Below are positions 49,216 through 60,440 of a DNA stretch of 64,000 nucleotides, in pieces. A model generated the notes under the pieces. That model was not told the DNA's origin. It was given only the letters and a program-made list of their open reading frames with translations, and did not search any database. Each line of letters begins with the position of its first letter. Position 1 is the stretch's first letter. The DNA is taken from the NCBI GenBank assembly GCA_028023455.1, contig JAQFVV010000030.1, positions 3,552,501-3,616,500 on the forward strand, read 5' to 3'. The position numbers and the translations under genes were made by a program. This stretch comes from Epiperipatus broadwayi (lineage: Eukaryota; Onychophora; Udeonychophora; Euonychophora; Peripatidae).

Positions 49216-50365
49216 TGAATAGTCAATAAAAAATAAAGTCAAATATCACATATATAACTATTTTTTACTCTTATTAATTAGATTATAGTAATGTAATTGT
49301 AATTTTCATTGTATCATAGTAGATTCATCTTAAATACTTAATTTTTTTATCATTATCAAACTGAAGTGTTCACTGTTTATTAGCAACAAATTAATTCACA
49401 GTTCAGATAATTATCCACACTTTTTGAATAAAGTGTGTTGATTCCTTAGAAATTAAGTGATTGTTAATTTAGTGTTAAAATTGTAATAAATTAAAGTAAT
49501 TGGCATCATTAGTTATATATAATACTGATACTATTATCTTATTATAATATTTTCAATAGAATTCATTGATTCATAAAAAATACAACCGGATAGGTGGTAG
49601 TTTAAGTTTTATCTCTAAATTTATTTTTCGTAGTTTGGTTCTGCAAAGAATTACCAATCTTTTGTCAGGGTACAGTTTTTTTTTGTTTTGTTTTTTTACA
49701 TATGTTTGTAACTATTGACTTATTAAAGAAGTATGTTCTTTGAGAGTAATTAATGGTGCTTGTCTTAAAAATAAATAAATAAATAAAATTATTTATTTAA
49801 AACTTGAAATGCAATCTAACATCATTTTCTAGGATGTCATTTTATGGGCATTTTAAAATATGATAATTTTAATCTAATAATTCTTAGATCACATTTCATC
49901 ATTATAAATTAAAATGCTATAAAATTTCTGCAGTAAATAAATACTTTAAATATTTTTTCAAATATTAGATTGAAATAAAGACTTATACTTCCTTAGCTTA
50001 TTTATTTATTTATTTCAAATATTTATCATCTACAGAACATACACTGAACGTTAAACATAAACAAAACTTTTAAACATTTTTTTAAAATTTATTATATATA
50101 ATCTAATAAATTATATTTTTTTTCAAATGATATTTATTTAAGAACAAACATTCCTTTTCAAAAAGGAATTAAAAAAAATTCATTCATTTAAAAAAGTACT
50201 GCAGAGTGTTTTCTTAATTATGATTAATAGGACTTACATTTTCGTTTTACTTGTTCCTCTCATTTTGTTATTAATAATTGTCTCATATCGATTTGATTCT
50301 GATGTTAACTATTATGGTATACAATTTATCCCTTTTATTGCTGATATATATTTTTTTCTTTATAC
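49216..50365. other. AT-rich non-coding stretch
   Basis: No feature is recognised. ATTT/AAAT-rich segments near 49770 and 50000. Confidence 0.45.
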
Positions 50366-50538
50366 TTTCATCAGCCAATAAACATCACATGATCACCATT
50401 TCTTACGCCTGCTTCTAACTATTATTAAAACAGGCCAAACTCTCCATACGGTATTGCCACTCAGTGCAAGTCAGAGTAATCCGTGATGCCAGAAGACTTG
50501 TGCATAAAATCCTCATCTAGTGTCTACTCATCCAATAT

Positions 50539-50578
50539 CCCCAGACCCGTTTCTGGCTTGTGGCCTTCATCAGTGCTC
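50539..50578 (-). ncRNA. Hammerhead (HHR-A), core intact, short helix I
   Basis: CTGATGA (50567-50573), helix II GGC...GCC, GAA (50551-50553), ACGGGT (A-U and C-G pairs around GG), C17, TGGGG. The 5' helix I strand is GAGCA, because the foldback centre replaced the family CCTCA, leaving about 2 bp. Confidence 0.65.
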
Positions 50579-50592
50579 TCAGATCAAAGGCT

Positions 50593-50632
50593 CCTCACTG
50601 ATGAAGGCCACAAGCCAGAAATTCATCTGGGG
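50593..50632 (+). ncRNA. Hammerhead (HHR-A), core intact
   Basis: CCTCA (50593-50597), CTGATGA (50598-50604), AGGCCACAAGCCA, GAA (50618-50620), ATTCAT (A-U and U-A pairs around TC), C17 (50627), TGGGG (50628-50632). Helix I is the full 5 bp. Helix III has lost the family's ACTAGT palindrome. Confidence 0.75.
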
Positions 50633-50759
50633 ATATTGGACAAGTAGGCACTAGATGAGGATTTTATGCCCAAGCCTTCTGGCATCCACTGATTACTCTG
50701 GCTTACACTGAGTGGCACTACTGTATGGAGAGTTTGCCTGTTTTCATTAGATTATGCAG

Positions 50760-52925
50760 TTTTTTAATAAATTAATAATGACTATTTTTCAATGTATGAC
50801 TGATGATTTATATTTTAAACTGTAAAATTGATTGTTTTTCTTATTTACACCACTTTTATAATTATCAGCCGTGTTGTTTGATATTCTATATTATATATAT
50901 AATGAGATAACCTAATACAAACTATATAGAAAAGCATGCAGAACTTAATTCATTTTTATTATTTAAAAACCCTGATACTTTTTTTCCTTTACTTTTTTGC
51001 ACTGGGTTTTTTAATTTCTCATATATCTCATTATTACTCTGTAAACGTAATCTCTGCATTTATTTCTTCATATAAAAATATCCTGGTACTTCCCTCTCTA
51101 ATTTTAGACTTTACATTATCCTTCTACAGTTTTGTTTCTAGTTTATTTTCCACTCCCATTTTATTTATTTATATATTAGCCATAGTAAACAGTGAGCAAA
51201 AGAAAATACTTTATGCTTATTATAAGAGAAATTAAAAATTCTCTTTGTCTTTTTTTAAAAAAAAATATGCTAATATTAATAAACAGGAATTAATTAATTT
51301 TTGTAAGAATTTGTCTTTTCAAAAAGTGTGCTGATACTAATTAAATAGAAATTAGTTAATTTCAGTAAAAATGGCACACATGATAAAAATATTCAAATAG
51401 TATAGTAACTGATAAAAAAATTTAAATCCAGATGTTATTAGTCAACTCGGTATTAAATCATTTCTGGCATTTTCTGATAAATTTTCACTTTGAAATATTA
51501 CAAACTTATTTTTAAGTCATACCTACTTAGTAAATATTTTTTTCAAAAATCATATGATAGTGATTGGGTAATCATGTGAAGTTAAACACCCAAATGACTG
51601 GTTGAGTATATTCACCTGTTATTTGATAAAAGCTGACTTTTGGGTTTGTTTGTTTTTTATTTTGCTGTACTGGCTGAGAAATAACCCAGGAACATTTACC
51701 TCTGAACTGTTATTTTATCACTGTTTAAACATTGGGAAAATATCTCCTAGACTAATTACTAAAGAATCTTAAATGTATAAAAATATGACTTTCCAGTTTA
51801 AGTCAAACTACATTGATACCTTAAAAATCTGGAAACTACATTGTGCTAAAAATCTGGTCATACTACTTTGCCAACTTAAAAGTGTAGTATCATTAACCAA
51901 TATTAAAATGATAGTCTTATTATATTTTAAAATATGTTTATATATTCAATAAAACACAATGGTTTTTTTTTATTTTTAGTCCCCTTTTCTATATTCGTTT
52001 TTGATATAAATTTATTTTTAAATTCCAGATTTCATTTTATAATGTTTTTTTTTTTAAAAATTTAAAATTACAGTTCAAATAACTATATTTTAGACATGAA
52101 AATCATTGCACAAAAATATCTCATTATCACATCAAAATGTAATTTATTGATATCAATTAATCTGTTTAAACTATCATTATTTATTAATTATATAAAAAAA
52201 ATGAATGGTTATGTGCTCAGGAAGTCTTGTGATGTTGGCCACCAAAAATGACGTTAAGTTTAATCTGAGAACTAATAGTTTTTGTATTTCTTTACCATTG
52301 CTTTAAACTGTACAAAATATTCTGTCATATATTAAATCTTATGTCAGGAATCCTTTCACTTTTCCTTTTAAAGAATTTTTATAAAATTCAGAATTGTCTA
52401 TTTCACTATTTATTTAAATTTCTTTGCTCATGTTTTTAGATTTAATATCTAGATTTTTTTATCTTTATAGATTGTATTGGAAAAATTGGCATATATTATT
52501 CATAATACTCCTTAATCTATAATTATAAATTTTAATTTCAGCAATATTCACATTGTCTTCAAATTGGTTTTTATCTCTTAATACTTCTTTTTTTTTTCTG
52601 TTTGAATTTTTTCTGGTAAGTACTATAATAAATTTAATAAAATTTTACTTACATATAAAATTGAATTTATAGACTATTTATTTTACTTATTCATTAGTAT
52701 TGCACTGAATCTAATATTCAAAATTACTAAAGAAAAATTAATCTATAAAGTAACTCATCTCTATATAAATTTATCATCAAAATAAATTCCTTAATAAGCC
52801 TGCCTAATTATGATTTATGCATAATCTAAGTTACAATTAAAATTTTTGTAGAGTTGTAATTATATTTTATTGTGTGTACAGGAAGTATATGTAAATACTT
52901 TAAAACAGGCTAAAACCTGTATCAA
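50760..52925. other. AT-rich non-coding stretch
   Basis: No recognised domain. A 99-codon hydrophobic open frame at 50936-51235 (+) sits in T-rich sequence and lacks a homologous signature. Confidence 0.45.
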
Positions 52926-52929
52926 ATGC

Positions 52930-53110
52930 ACCTTGAAATATTTATAATAGTCAAGCAAATATCATTTTGCCAATAGAGGGACCTCACACAAACTATGACA
53001 CAAGATAGCAACTTTTATAAAGATAAGAGTGGCATCTTATTTTTAACCTAAATTTCTACTTATATAGGCCAATCTGAAGCATCCTCATTTGGGAATGTGA
53101 AGTTGTTGTT
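52930..53110 (-). repeat. Dispersed repeat with conserved TATA-like core (copy 2)
   Basis: On the minus strand it aligns with 33.735-33.905 kb through TCAGATTGGCCTATATAAGT and AAGATGCCACTCTTATC. The shared TATATAAG core and loss of similarity outside about 150 bp suggest an element end. Confidence 0.5.
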
Positions 53111-53805
53111 CTTTTTACTATTTAAATCCACTATTTCCTTAAATTTTTATTTTGTTAAGCTTTATTTGTTTTTTTTTATACTTATCATGCTTTAAAAGTA
53201 TTTATTTTAGAACAGCTTTTGATTAATTAATATGCAATTCTATAAAGTAGCAAATTTTTCATTATCCAAGACTTTTTTTATCAAACAAATAATCTAGTCT
53301 AAAGGCTTATAATATCCATCAGCTAAAAATCATGATTGTAGCATGAGTGAAAATAATCCATATAAATATATTAATGCATAAAATGCCTTATGATATAATA
53401 GTTAATACATTTATCTAGAATGTTCATAAACTAATGTTTAAATTTGAATAAGAATTGAAAGTAGTTTTAGACAACTGAAATTTTTTTAGCAATATATTTT
53501 CTTTAGTTAGACTATTATTAGAGATTAAAAAATAAATAAACCCTCATCAACCAGCTGTTAATTAAAATAGTGAGGGTTTTTCTTTCTTTTAGGGGAAATG
53601 ATAAAGGTGCCTTTATCTTGCAATAAACTATTTAGGTTGTTTTATATATTTTTATCTATAATATTAAGATATTATACTACATCTGTCATTAATTTATATT
53701 TCTGAATAGACCAAAGTTACATTTTTTTTAAAAAAATCCTTTTTTAAAAGTTTAGCTGAAAGAATGGCTGAACTATTCAAAATATTGATTTACTTAAATC
53801 ATTTC
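53111..53805. other. AT-rich non-coding stretch
   Basis: Nothing recognised except a short inverted repeat AACCCTCA/TGAGGGTT around 53540-53580. Confidence 0.4.
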
Positions 53806-53808
53806 AGT

Positions 53809-54066
53809 TATTTGAACTCAGACTTTCACATGACCCTCAAACATCCATGCTATCTCATACCACTGATAACTTGATCACACACATGCCAAAAAAATAAATA
53901 ATCACCAATATACATATTTCATGCTAAAATTTACATGTGTGTGATCAAGTGTATCAGCAGTATGAGATAGGATGGATGGTTGAGAGTTGTGTGAAAGTCT
54001 GAGTTCAAATCCTCTATATATTACATATATAAATGCAGGTATAAAAAAGTCTGTACTGTAGAAAAA
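53809..54066. repeat. Inverted Rep-A pair (3' modules head-to-head)
   Basis: The minus arm (53809-53931; reverse of the tRNA-like module up to CATGCTAAA) meets the plus arm (53932-54066; ACATGTGTGTGATCAAGTGT to GTACTGTAGAAAAAA). The hammerhead is cut at the junction: only the GAA/helix III half remains in the minus arm. Confidence 0.85.
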
Positions 54067-56765
54067 AATCACATTTCAGTTATTGTATTTATTTTATATC
54101 TTGGCATTTTTATAACTAAAAAAATATTATGTGGTGCATTATATATGTTTTATGCATTTATTAGATTAAAATCTTTTTGTTAAGCAATTCTATTTTTACA
54201 GTAATTTTCTACTTTTAAAGTACAAACAGATATAAAATTACTTTTAGAAGAAAGGTCATGTTGAAACATAATTAAAGAAATAATGAAACGGTTTATTGCT
54301 TGGGAACTCAAGCACTAGAAACATAAGATTTGAGACATGATCTATGCATCTTGAGCTCAAGCATTTGCCACTCAATTAGCACAAAATACCATTTAGGGCA
54401 TTACAATTAAAAAAAAGGGGGGAAATTTTTTTAATAATTTTTTTATATTATTAATACTTAAAATTTGGTGTTTCTACAGAATATTGAATATGCTATAATT
54501 TGAATAGTATATGAGGTATCTTACTAAAATGTAGTTTGAAAAATGCATTATTATTCATTCTTTCAAAATTCTGAAAGTGAGATTGTGGTGGCACTAATAT
54601 CACTTCAGTTATTTCATTTTTAATTCACCATCTTGAAATTATTTTTAGCATTTGTTTGTTGGTTTTGCATTCATTTGATGGCAAAAATTAGAAGTAAAAT
54701 AACATTGATTTACTAATTTTAAAAAAAGTCTCAAGATGTCAGCATTGTACAAAAAACCTAACATAAAGAAGCTGACAACACTGTTGATTGGTAGTTTTTT
54801 CTTCTCAATGCTGGTGACAGCTTTTAAGTGTTCATTCTTCTGTTTGGATTTTGAAAATGAAAACATATATTTTCAATAGTTTGTTTATATATTGGTGATC
54901 ATTTTTGCAAAATATTTGCAAACTATTTATTTTTTACTAGATTATTTGTGATTAAACTCAAATTTTATTAAAAATATTTGCTTTTAGTAAAAGATAAAAA
55001 ATATATTAACATAATGCAGAATGTTGTTTTTATTGACTGGAAAATGAATATTTTATAATTGCTGTAATAATTATTTTTGTTATTTTATTAATAATTATAA
55101 ATAAATTTTTAAAGAAGAATTTCATAACTTTATGACATCTTAACAAGAATTTGTTCAAATTTTAGAAATGAGAATTTAAATAACAAATATTTTGTTTGTT
55201 TATTATTTTTATCAGCCATACACAATCATTCAGTAAAAAAAAGCTATTGTTCTGATTTTATAGTTTAGTTTATTACTTTGGAAATATTATTTTTAAGGAT
55301 AGCTTTCATTTGTAAACTTGTATTTCTAAAGAGTGATTTGATTTTTTTGAAAATATATTGAAGATTAAAGATAAATATATTTTTAAAAAGTTGCAAATTT
55401 AATTCAATTAGCTTCTAGATATTGTCAAAAAATATGAAACTGTGAAAAAATTAATCGCAAAAAAAAAAAAGTAATACCTCTGCTTTCTTTGTGTCAAAAT
55501 TACCACATTTTTCAAAACTCAACTTGAAATGTCAAGATAAAATATTTTCTTTAAATACCATAAGTAATAATTATATTTTTGAAGCTACTTAAAAAAATAT
55601 TTTATCTATAAAATTCTGTTACTTAGAAACAATTAGATATTTTCAGAAATTATAATAAAAAAAATAATACCAATAAAAATCAGATATATTCTATTTAAAA
55701 ATATATATTTTGCTCATTAAATAAAATATCACAATAATGGAATATTAATATTTTTATAACCTTCTTTTAAAAATTATATAATTTTAAATTTATATTTTAA
55801 AGGCATACAATATAAATCTTCCAAAAGTATTTTTAAAAATTTTAATATGTCAAATAAAAACAACTTTTAAAATTTAAATGACCTTAATTTTTATGCTACC
55901 TGTTTTGAAATTTAAAAGCATTTTTGAAATATAAACTTTCAATTATCATAATAAAAGAAATGTCAATTTTAATCTTTTATTTTTTATGTCACATTTGTTT
56001 ATAAAAAAAAATATTCAGCATTAGATTTTGGGCAGTGGTGATAATAAGTGTTTTCGTAATAAAAAATTTCAAAATATTATCCTGAAGATAATTGAATCCA
56101 TGTAATGTTTTGATACCGATTCTATTTTTAAATATTAACTATTACCAATCATTTTTCTAATAGTTTAAAATAAAATATATGAAATTATAAACACAATAAT
56201 GATAAATAAACATTTCATTTTTGTAATATTTGTGAATAGTTTATTTAAAATTTTCATCTCAGAAAGCAGAAAAGAAATACAATCAACTCTTCGGAATTCT
56301 TTCTCAGAATTAAAGTATGTTAAAATATAAAAAATAAAATTTAAAGATTGCGATTACTTTTAAAATTAACTCACTGCTTTATTATAAATATTACATTTAT
56401 TTTATGTTCACTATATTTTATTTTACTATTTTTAAAATAAACATCACAGAACAAAAGAAAAACTCATCATATCTTTATTTATTATTAAATTTACAGATAC
56501 AAAAATATATTTCATAAAATCAACAAAATAATATATTTTTTAATAAAAATAATATATTTACCAAAAGTAATATCAATTATTTAATAGAAAAGTAAAAATA
56601 CATCGATAACAGATAAAATATTTAACAGAAACGTGTTTATTAAATAAAAAAGCAAAAGGTAAATTAAGTACAAAATGTATGAATTAAAAGTAATCTAAAT
56701 TTAAAACACCCAATAAATTAAATGTATGATTTCTTTTTTCTACATTATAGACTTTTTCATACCTG
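54067..56765. other. AT-rich non-coding stretch
   Basis: 2.7 kb without a recognised gene or repeat. The 73-codon minus-strand open frame at 54645-54866 has no identifiable motif. Confidence 0.45.
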
Positions 56766-56777
56766 CACTCCAATATG

Positions 56778-57015
56778 TAATATATAGGGGGTTTGAATTT
56801 AGACTTCCACATGATCCTCAACTATCCATGCTATCTCATTCTGCTGACACATTTGATCAAAGACATGTCGATTATCTTTTCGACATGAGTGTGATCAAGT
56901 GTGTCAGCAGTATGAGATAGTGTAGATAGTTAAGGGTCATGTTATTAACATGTGTGTGATCAACTGTCAGAAGTATGAGATAGTATGGATAGTTGAGGAT
57001 CGTGTGAAAGTCTGA
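56778..57015. repeat. Rep-A 3' modules: inverted pair plus an extra direct copy
   Basis: A minus arm (56790-56880, GAATTTAGACTTCCACATGA) is followed by two plus-strand modules (56881-56942 and 56948-57015), each starting GTGTGATCAA. The first plus copy breaks off at GGGTCATGTTATT; the second runs to GTGAAAGTCTGA. No hammerhead is retained. Confidence 0.8.
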
Positions 57016-57019
57016 ATAA

Positions 57020-57680
57020 ATTAAATGATAAATGCGTATATCATAAATTCAAAAATAAATGTGGGATGTTTGTTATGAATTATATTTCTGCATAAATTTG
57101 ATTTATCATCAATATATTTTTATGTTAAATAATTAGTACTGCTTTGATAAATAATTTGCAAAATATATTCTTTTCTTGATTTTATTTAATTTAATATAAA
57201 ACACGTTTTTTATGTTTTAAAAAAAAAATATTATTTATAATATCCTGCAAAGCTAATTATGTTTTTGACTGGTCTATTGAAAGTGGTCTTATTTATCTTC
57301 ATATGTTTGAAGTGATGTCTAAGGTGATAACACCTCAGACACTCAAGGAAAAATAAGACTACCTTTAGTAGACTAATTACTCTATGAATATGACCACAAA
57401 GAGTCTAAAGCATGGTTAGATTTTTAGGATATTATAAATAGTTTTTTTAAACACAGAAAATGAGTTTTGTATTGATTTTATTTAATAGCTCTTGTAGCTA
57501 TGAATTTGAGAATTTATGTGGACATTTTATTTTTGTATCTATTAGTTATTTTTATTTTATTTTGTAGATCAATAAAGTTAGTGGATCATACACTATATTA
57601 ATATCTATTATTTTTGAATAGAATGGATGAAAAGGAATTAAAATTAAACCATAGTTATAAATATTCTATAAATATTTTGA
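57020..57680. other. AT-rich non-coding stretch
   Basis: Nothing recognised. Confidence 0.4.
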
Positions 57681-57682
57681 TA

Positions 57683-58220
57683 AAAAAAAAATCAAGTCAG
57701 ATGTTACATGACCTAATTTTAATAAAGCTCGTGTTACAAAAGTTATATGTAGAGTTCGCAAAACAAACTCTTAACAAGCTTTGAGAATACCCTCAACCCC
57801 AGACCGGTTTCTGCATCTAGCATCGTCAGTGAGGTGCTAGGATATTCATTAGATTAAAAATACTAGGACGAGCCCAACACTTTATCTAATGTATAACTAT
57901 TGAGAAGAAAATCTGAAATTTTCAGACATCTATATGTCTAAAAATCCAGCTATCTAGCTCAAATAGCCATATGGAACTGAACTAAGTTCAGATACATCAT
58001 ATATTAATAGCTCTAGCAATATAAAATCGCCAAAGCCTTAGAAGCAAAAAATAAATTGATAAAAAAAAAATCAAGTCAGATGTCACATGACCTAATTTTA
58101 ATAAAGCTCATGTTACAAAAGTTATATATAGAATTCACAAAACAAACTCTTAACAAGCTTTGAGAATACCCTATTTGAGTTAGATAGCTGGATTTTTAGA
58201 CATATAGATGTCTGAAATGG
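57683..58220 (-). repeat. HHR-B tandem: one full ~379-bp unit, a partial unit and an inverted tail
   Basis: TCAAGTCAGATG-type sequence at 57692 recurs at 58071, a 379-bp period. The full unit contains a complete minus-strand hammerhead (57796-57835) and the structured body (AGACAT...ATGTCT, CTGAAC...GTTCAG). The partial unit stops near 58160, about 10 bp before its hammerhead would begin, and then joins a reversed copy of the body (about 58160-58218). Confidence 0.82.
57796..57835 (-). ncRNA. Minimal hammerhead ribozyme (HHR-B), best-preserved example
   Basis: In minus-strand order: ACCTCA (57830-57835), CTGACGA (57823-57829), helix II TGC/GCA with loop TAGAT, GAA (57809-57811), the palindrome ACCGGT (57803-57808), C17 (57802), TGGGGT (57796-57801). 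Helix I is 6 bp with one G.T, helix II is a perfect 3 bp, and all core residues are present. Cleavage is predicted between 57802 and 57801. Confidence 0.85.
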
Positions 58221-58414
58221 AGATGTTAATATGATTTTAAAAATATATTTCCTTCAAGAAGTTATTTAACTCTTTAATTAATAGGAATTTTTTCATCTTC
58301 TTCTAGCAGTTGTTTGCATGATAGTTTAGCATTTTATTTTAATGTTAAACCTTTATTCTATATTAGATATCAAAGATACCAGGCACTCTTATACCTGGAG
58401 CCCAATTGTAAATA

Positions 58415-58910
58415 TAGGGGATGTAAACTCAGACTTTCAAGCCCTTTCACTATCTTACACTACTGATACACATGACCACACACATGCAGAAAAGATAAAC
58501 AATCACCAATATCAGTATTTCTGTTCTATATATGAGGGGTCAGAGTGACTTGAGGTCAACATGGGCATGACAACTATATTGGCATCAGCATGGGATTTGG
58601 GAATTCTATCATCAGATTTTCAATAGTATGGATGGCTGAAGAGTTGGAGATTGGAGTAGATTGAAGCTTGTCCATTGAAGTATAAGGATTTGCTATCTCA
58701 ATATAAACTGAGCACTGATTGTATATATGTATGGGAGATGATAATCTGGACCAACTGATGAGTGCTGGTTCAGCATGAAACATGTATATTGGTGATTATT
58801 TATCTTTTCTGCATGTGTGTGGTTGTGTGTATCAGTAGTATGAGATAGTGTGGATGGTTGAAGTGGTTTAAAAGTCTGAGTTCAAATCCCCTATATTTAT
58901 ATTAGATATC
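58415..58910. repeat. Rep-A: minus partial copy and complete plus copy, head-to-head
   Basis: The minus arm (58425-58526) covers the tRNA-like module and the edge of the hammerhead. The plus copy starts at TATGAGGGGTCAGAGTGACT (58534) and is essentially complete: body, intact hammerhead (58750-58793), tRNA-like module and B box GAGTTCAAATCCCC (58878). It is the best full-length reference for the family in this window. Confidence 0.9.
58750..58793 (+). ncRNA. Minimal hammerhead ribozyme (Rep-A), core intact
   Basis: ACCAA (58750-58754), CTGATGA (58755-58761), helix II GTGCT/AGCAT (5 bp, one wobble), GAA (58777-58779), ACATGTAT (58780-58787), A17 (58788), TTGGT (58789-58793). Helices I and II are good. 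Helix III has one mismatch relative to the ATACGTAT seen in other copies. Confidence 0.82.
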
Positions 58911-59480
58911 AGTAAATTGAACATAATTTTTCAAAAATATTTCAACTTTTGCAAGCATAAAAAAAAAAAAATGAAATGCAAACTTGAGAACAATGACGTC
59001 TTACTTACTGAATAACTACTGCAATGCCAATAAAAAAATATAAACTTAAAAAAAATCTCTGATAATTGAAACTTCATTTCTAAATTCCGAATGAATATTC
59101 CCATGAAATTTTTTTTTAAATTTAACATTTCATTTATAATTATTAAAATATCACAAAAATTCCACTCTACAGTGTTTATGAAAGTGTGATTAATTATAAT
59201 TTTATTTTTACCATTGCTATAAGTTTTTCAACTTGTATTTTGACAAATAAAATATATTTGAATAAAACCTAAATGCAATCATAAATGCCTTTGTTTTAAA
59301 TAAATGCTATACGCATATTTTGGAACAGTAATGATGAATATTTAAATAAACAATGGAAAATATTAAAAAAATTTGTATTAGTAAATTCAATAAGCGAGAA
59401 CTTGCAAATATTCTTGCAGCTTCTCTCGAAATCCAAGAACAAAGTATCTACCAATCAGTAGCATCACTGAATCATTTTTA
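58911..59480. other. AT-rich non-coding stretch
   Basis: Nothing recognised. Confidence 0.4.
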
Positions 59481-59481
59481 A

Positions 59482-59860
59482 TATATAGGGTATATAAGCA
59501 CAGACTTTCACATAACCCACCACTCTTCACACTATCTCATAACACTGCTACACTTGAACACATATATGTTGAAAAGATAAATAATCACTAATATCCATAT
59601 TTCATGCTAAACCAGCAATCATCAGTTGGTCCAGATTACCATCTCTACACATATATGCTATAAGTGCTCAGATATATATTAAGATAGCCAAACCTCATAC
59701 TTTAATGGACAGGCTTCAATCTAATCCACACTCCAACTCTTCAACCGTCCATCCAATTGAAAATATGATGATGGATGCTCAAAGGCCGCTCTGAGGCTGA
59801 GATTCTTCTCACACCCATGTTGACCTAAGGTCAATCTGACCCCTCATGTACAGGACTTAA
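59482..59860 (-). repeat. Near-complete Rep-A copy
   Basis: Closely similar to the 24.33-kb minus copy over its whole length, including the GGTGTGAGAAGAATCTCAGC region near the 5' end and the TATGAGGGGTCAGATTGACC start at about 59850. It contains the hammerhead at 59587-59630 and stands without a plus-strand partner. Confidence 0.88.
59587..59630 (-). ncRNA. Hammerhead ribozyme (Rep-A), core intact, helix I mismatch
   Basis: In minus-strand order: ACCAA, CTGATGA (59619-59625), TTGCTGGTTTAGCAT, GAA (59601-59603), ATATGGAT, A17 (59592), TTAGT (one mismatch in helix I). Core residues are intact. Helix III is less self-complementary than in sister copies. Confidence 0.72.
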
Positions 59861-60257
59861 TCCATTTAATACATATACAAAGGATGGGCAGACATCTCTA
59901 CTATGTAATAACTGAAACTCACAATCATTTTCAGTAATTTTTTTTAAATAAATGTTATTTATTGAATACTTATGATACAGGTCACTTTGATTTGGGTTGT
60001 TTATCTGATCATAGCACATTGAATGAGCTCCCCCTCTTAAGGAAATGCATATGAAAGATATCTTATAGACTGCTTCTTCAAAGATTGAGTATTCTATATA
60101 GAATGACTTAACTTCACATATTTATCCATGCCTGTAGGTAAAAGGACTTTTTTTTTTCATTTTGATGTACTGTCTTTGCACTGTGGCATTTTAGTAATTT
60201 TTTTTGTAAAATACTGATATTTTCAGATTTTTTTAAATCAATATATATATATTAATA

Positions 60258-60440
60258 ATAAAAAGTCAGATGTCACATGACTTATATATAGCTTGCATTT
60301 ACCAATATGTAAACTTAAGAGCATGTTAACGCTCTAACAAGATGATTTGAATGACTTCTCTTGTAGTAGCATTTATCATAATAATAAAAAAAAAGCTTGT
60401 TTAGAGCGTTAGCATGCTCTTAAGTTTACATATATATATA
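60258..60440. repeat. HHR-B start joined to a ~35-bp foldback
   Basis: GTCAGATGTCACATGACTTA (60266) matches the HHR-B start. It is followed by inverted arms GTAAACTTAAGAGCATGTTA.. (60308-60340) and ..TAGCATGCTCTTAAGTTTAC (60394-60430). No hammerhead core is present. Confidence 0.65.

Larger units (their letters stand above)
50376..50755. repeat. HHR-A foldback: two inverted copies, hammerhead on both strands
   Basis: The left arm (about 50376-50573) and right arm (about 50598-50745) are inverted HHR-A copies meeting at a 24-bp centre (TGCTCTCAGATCAAAGGCTC..). Each arm carries a hammerhead core, on the minus strand at 50539-50578 and on the plus strand at 50593-50632. The outer sequences (GGCAAACTCTCC.. 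and its reverse) match the 30.5-kb unit. Confidence 0.88.

Noticed and set aside
50936-51235. 99-codon hydrophobic open frame, possible membrane protein
   Set aside because: T-rich DNA yields Phe/Leu/Ile/Ser-rich frames by chance. No signal, motif or neighbouring gene supports it.
54645-54866. 73-codon minus-strand frame, considered as a transposase fragment
   Set aside because: Only vague composition similarity; no recognisable motif and no terminal repeats nearby.
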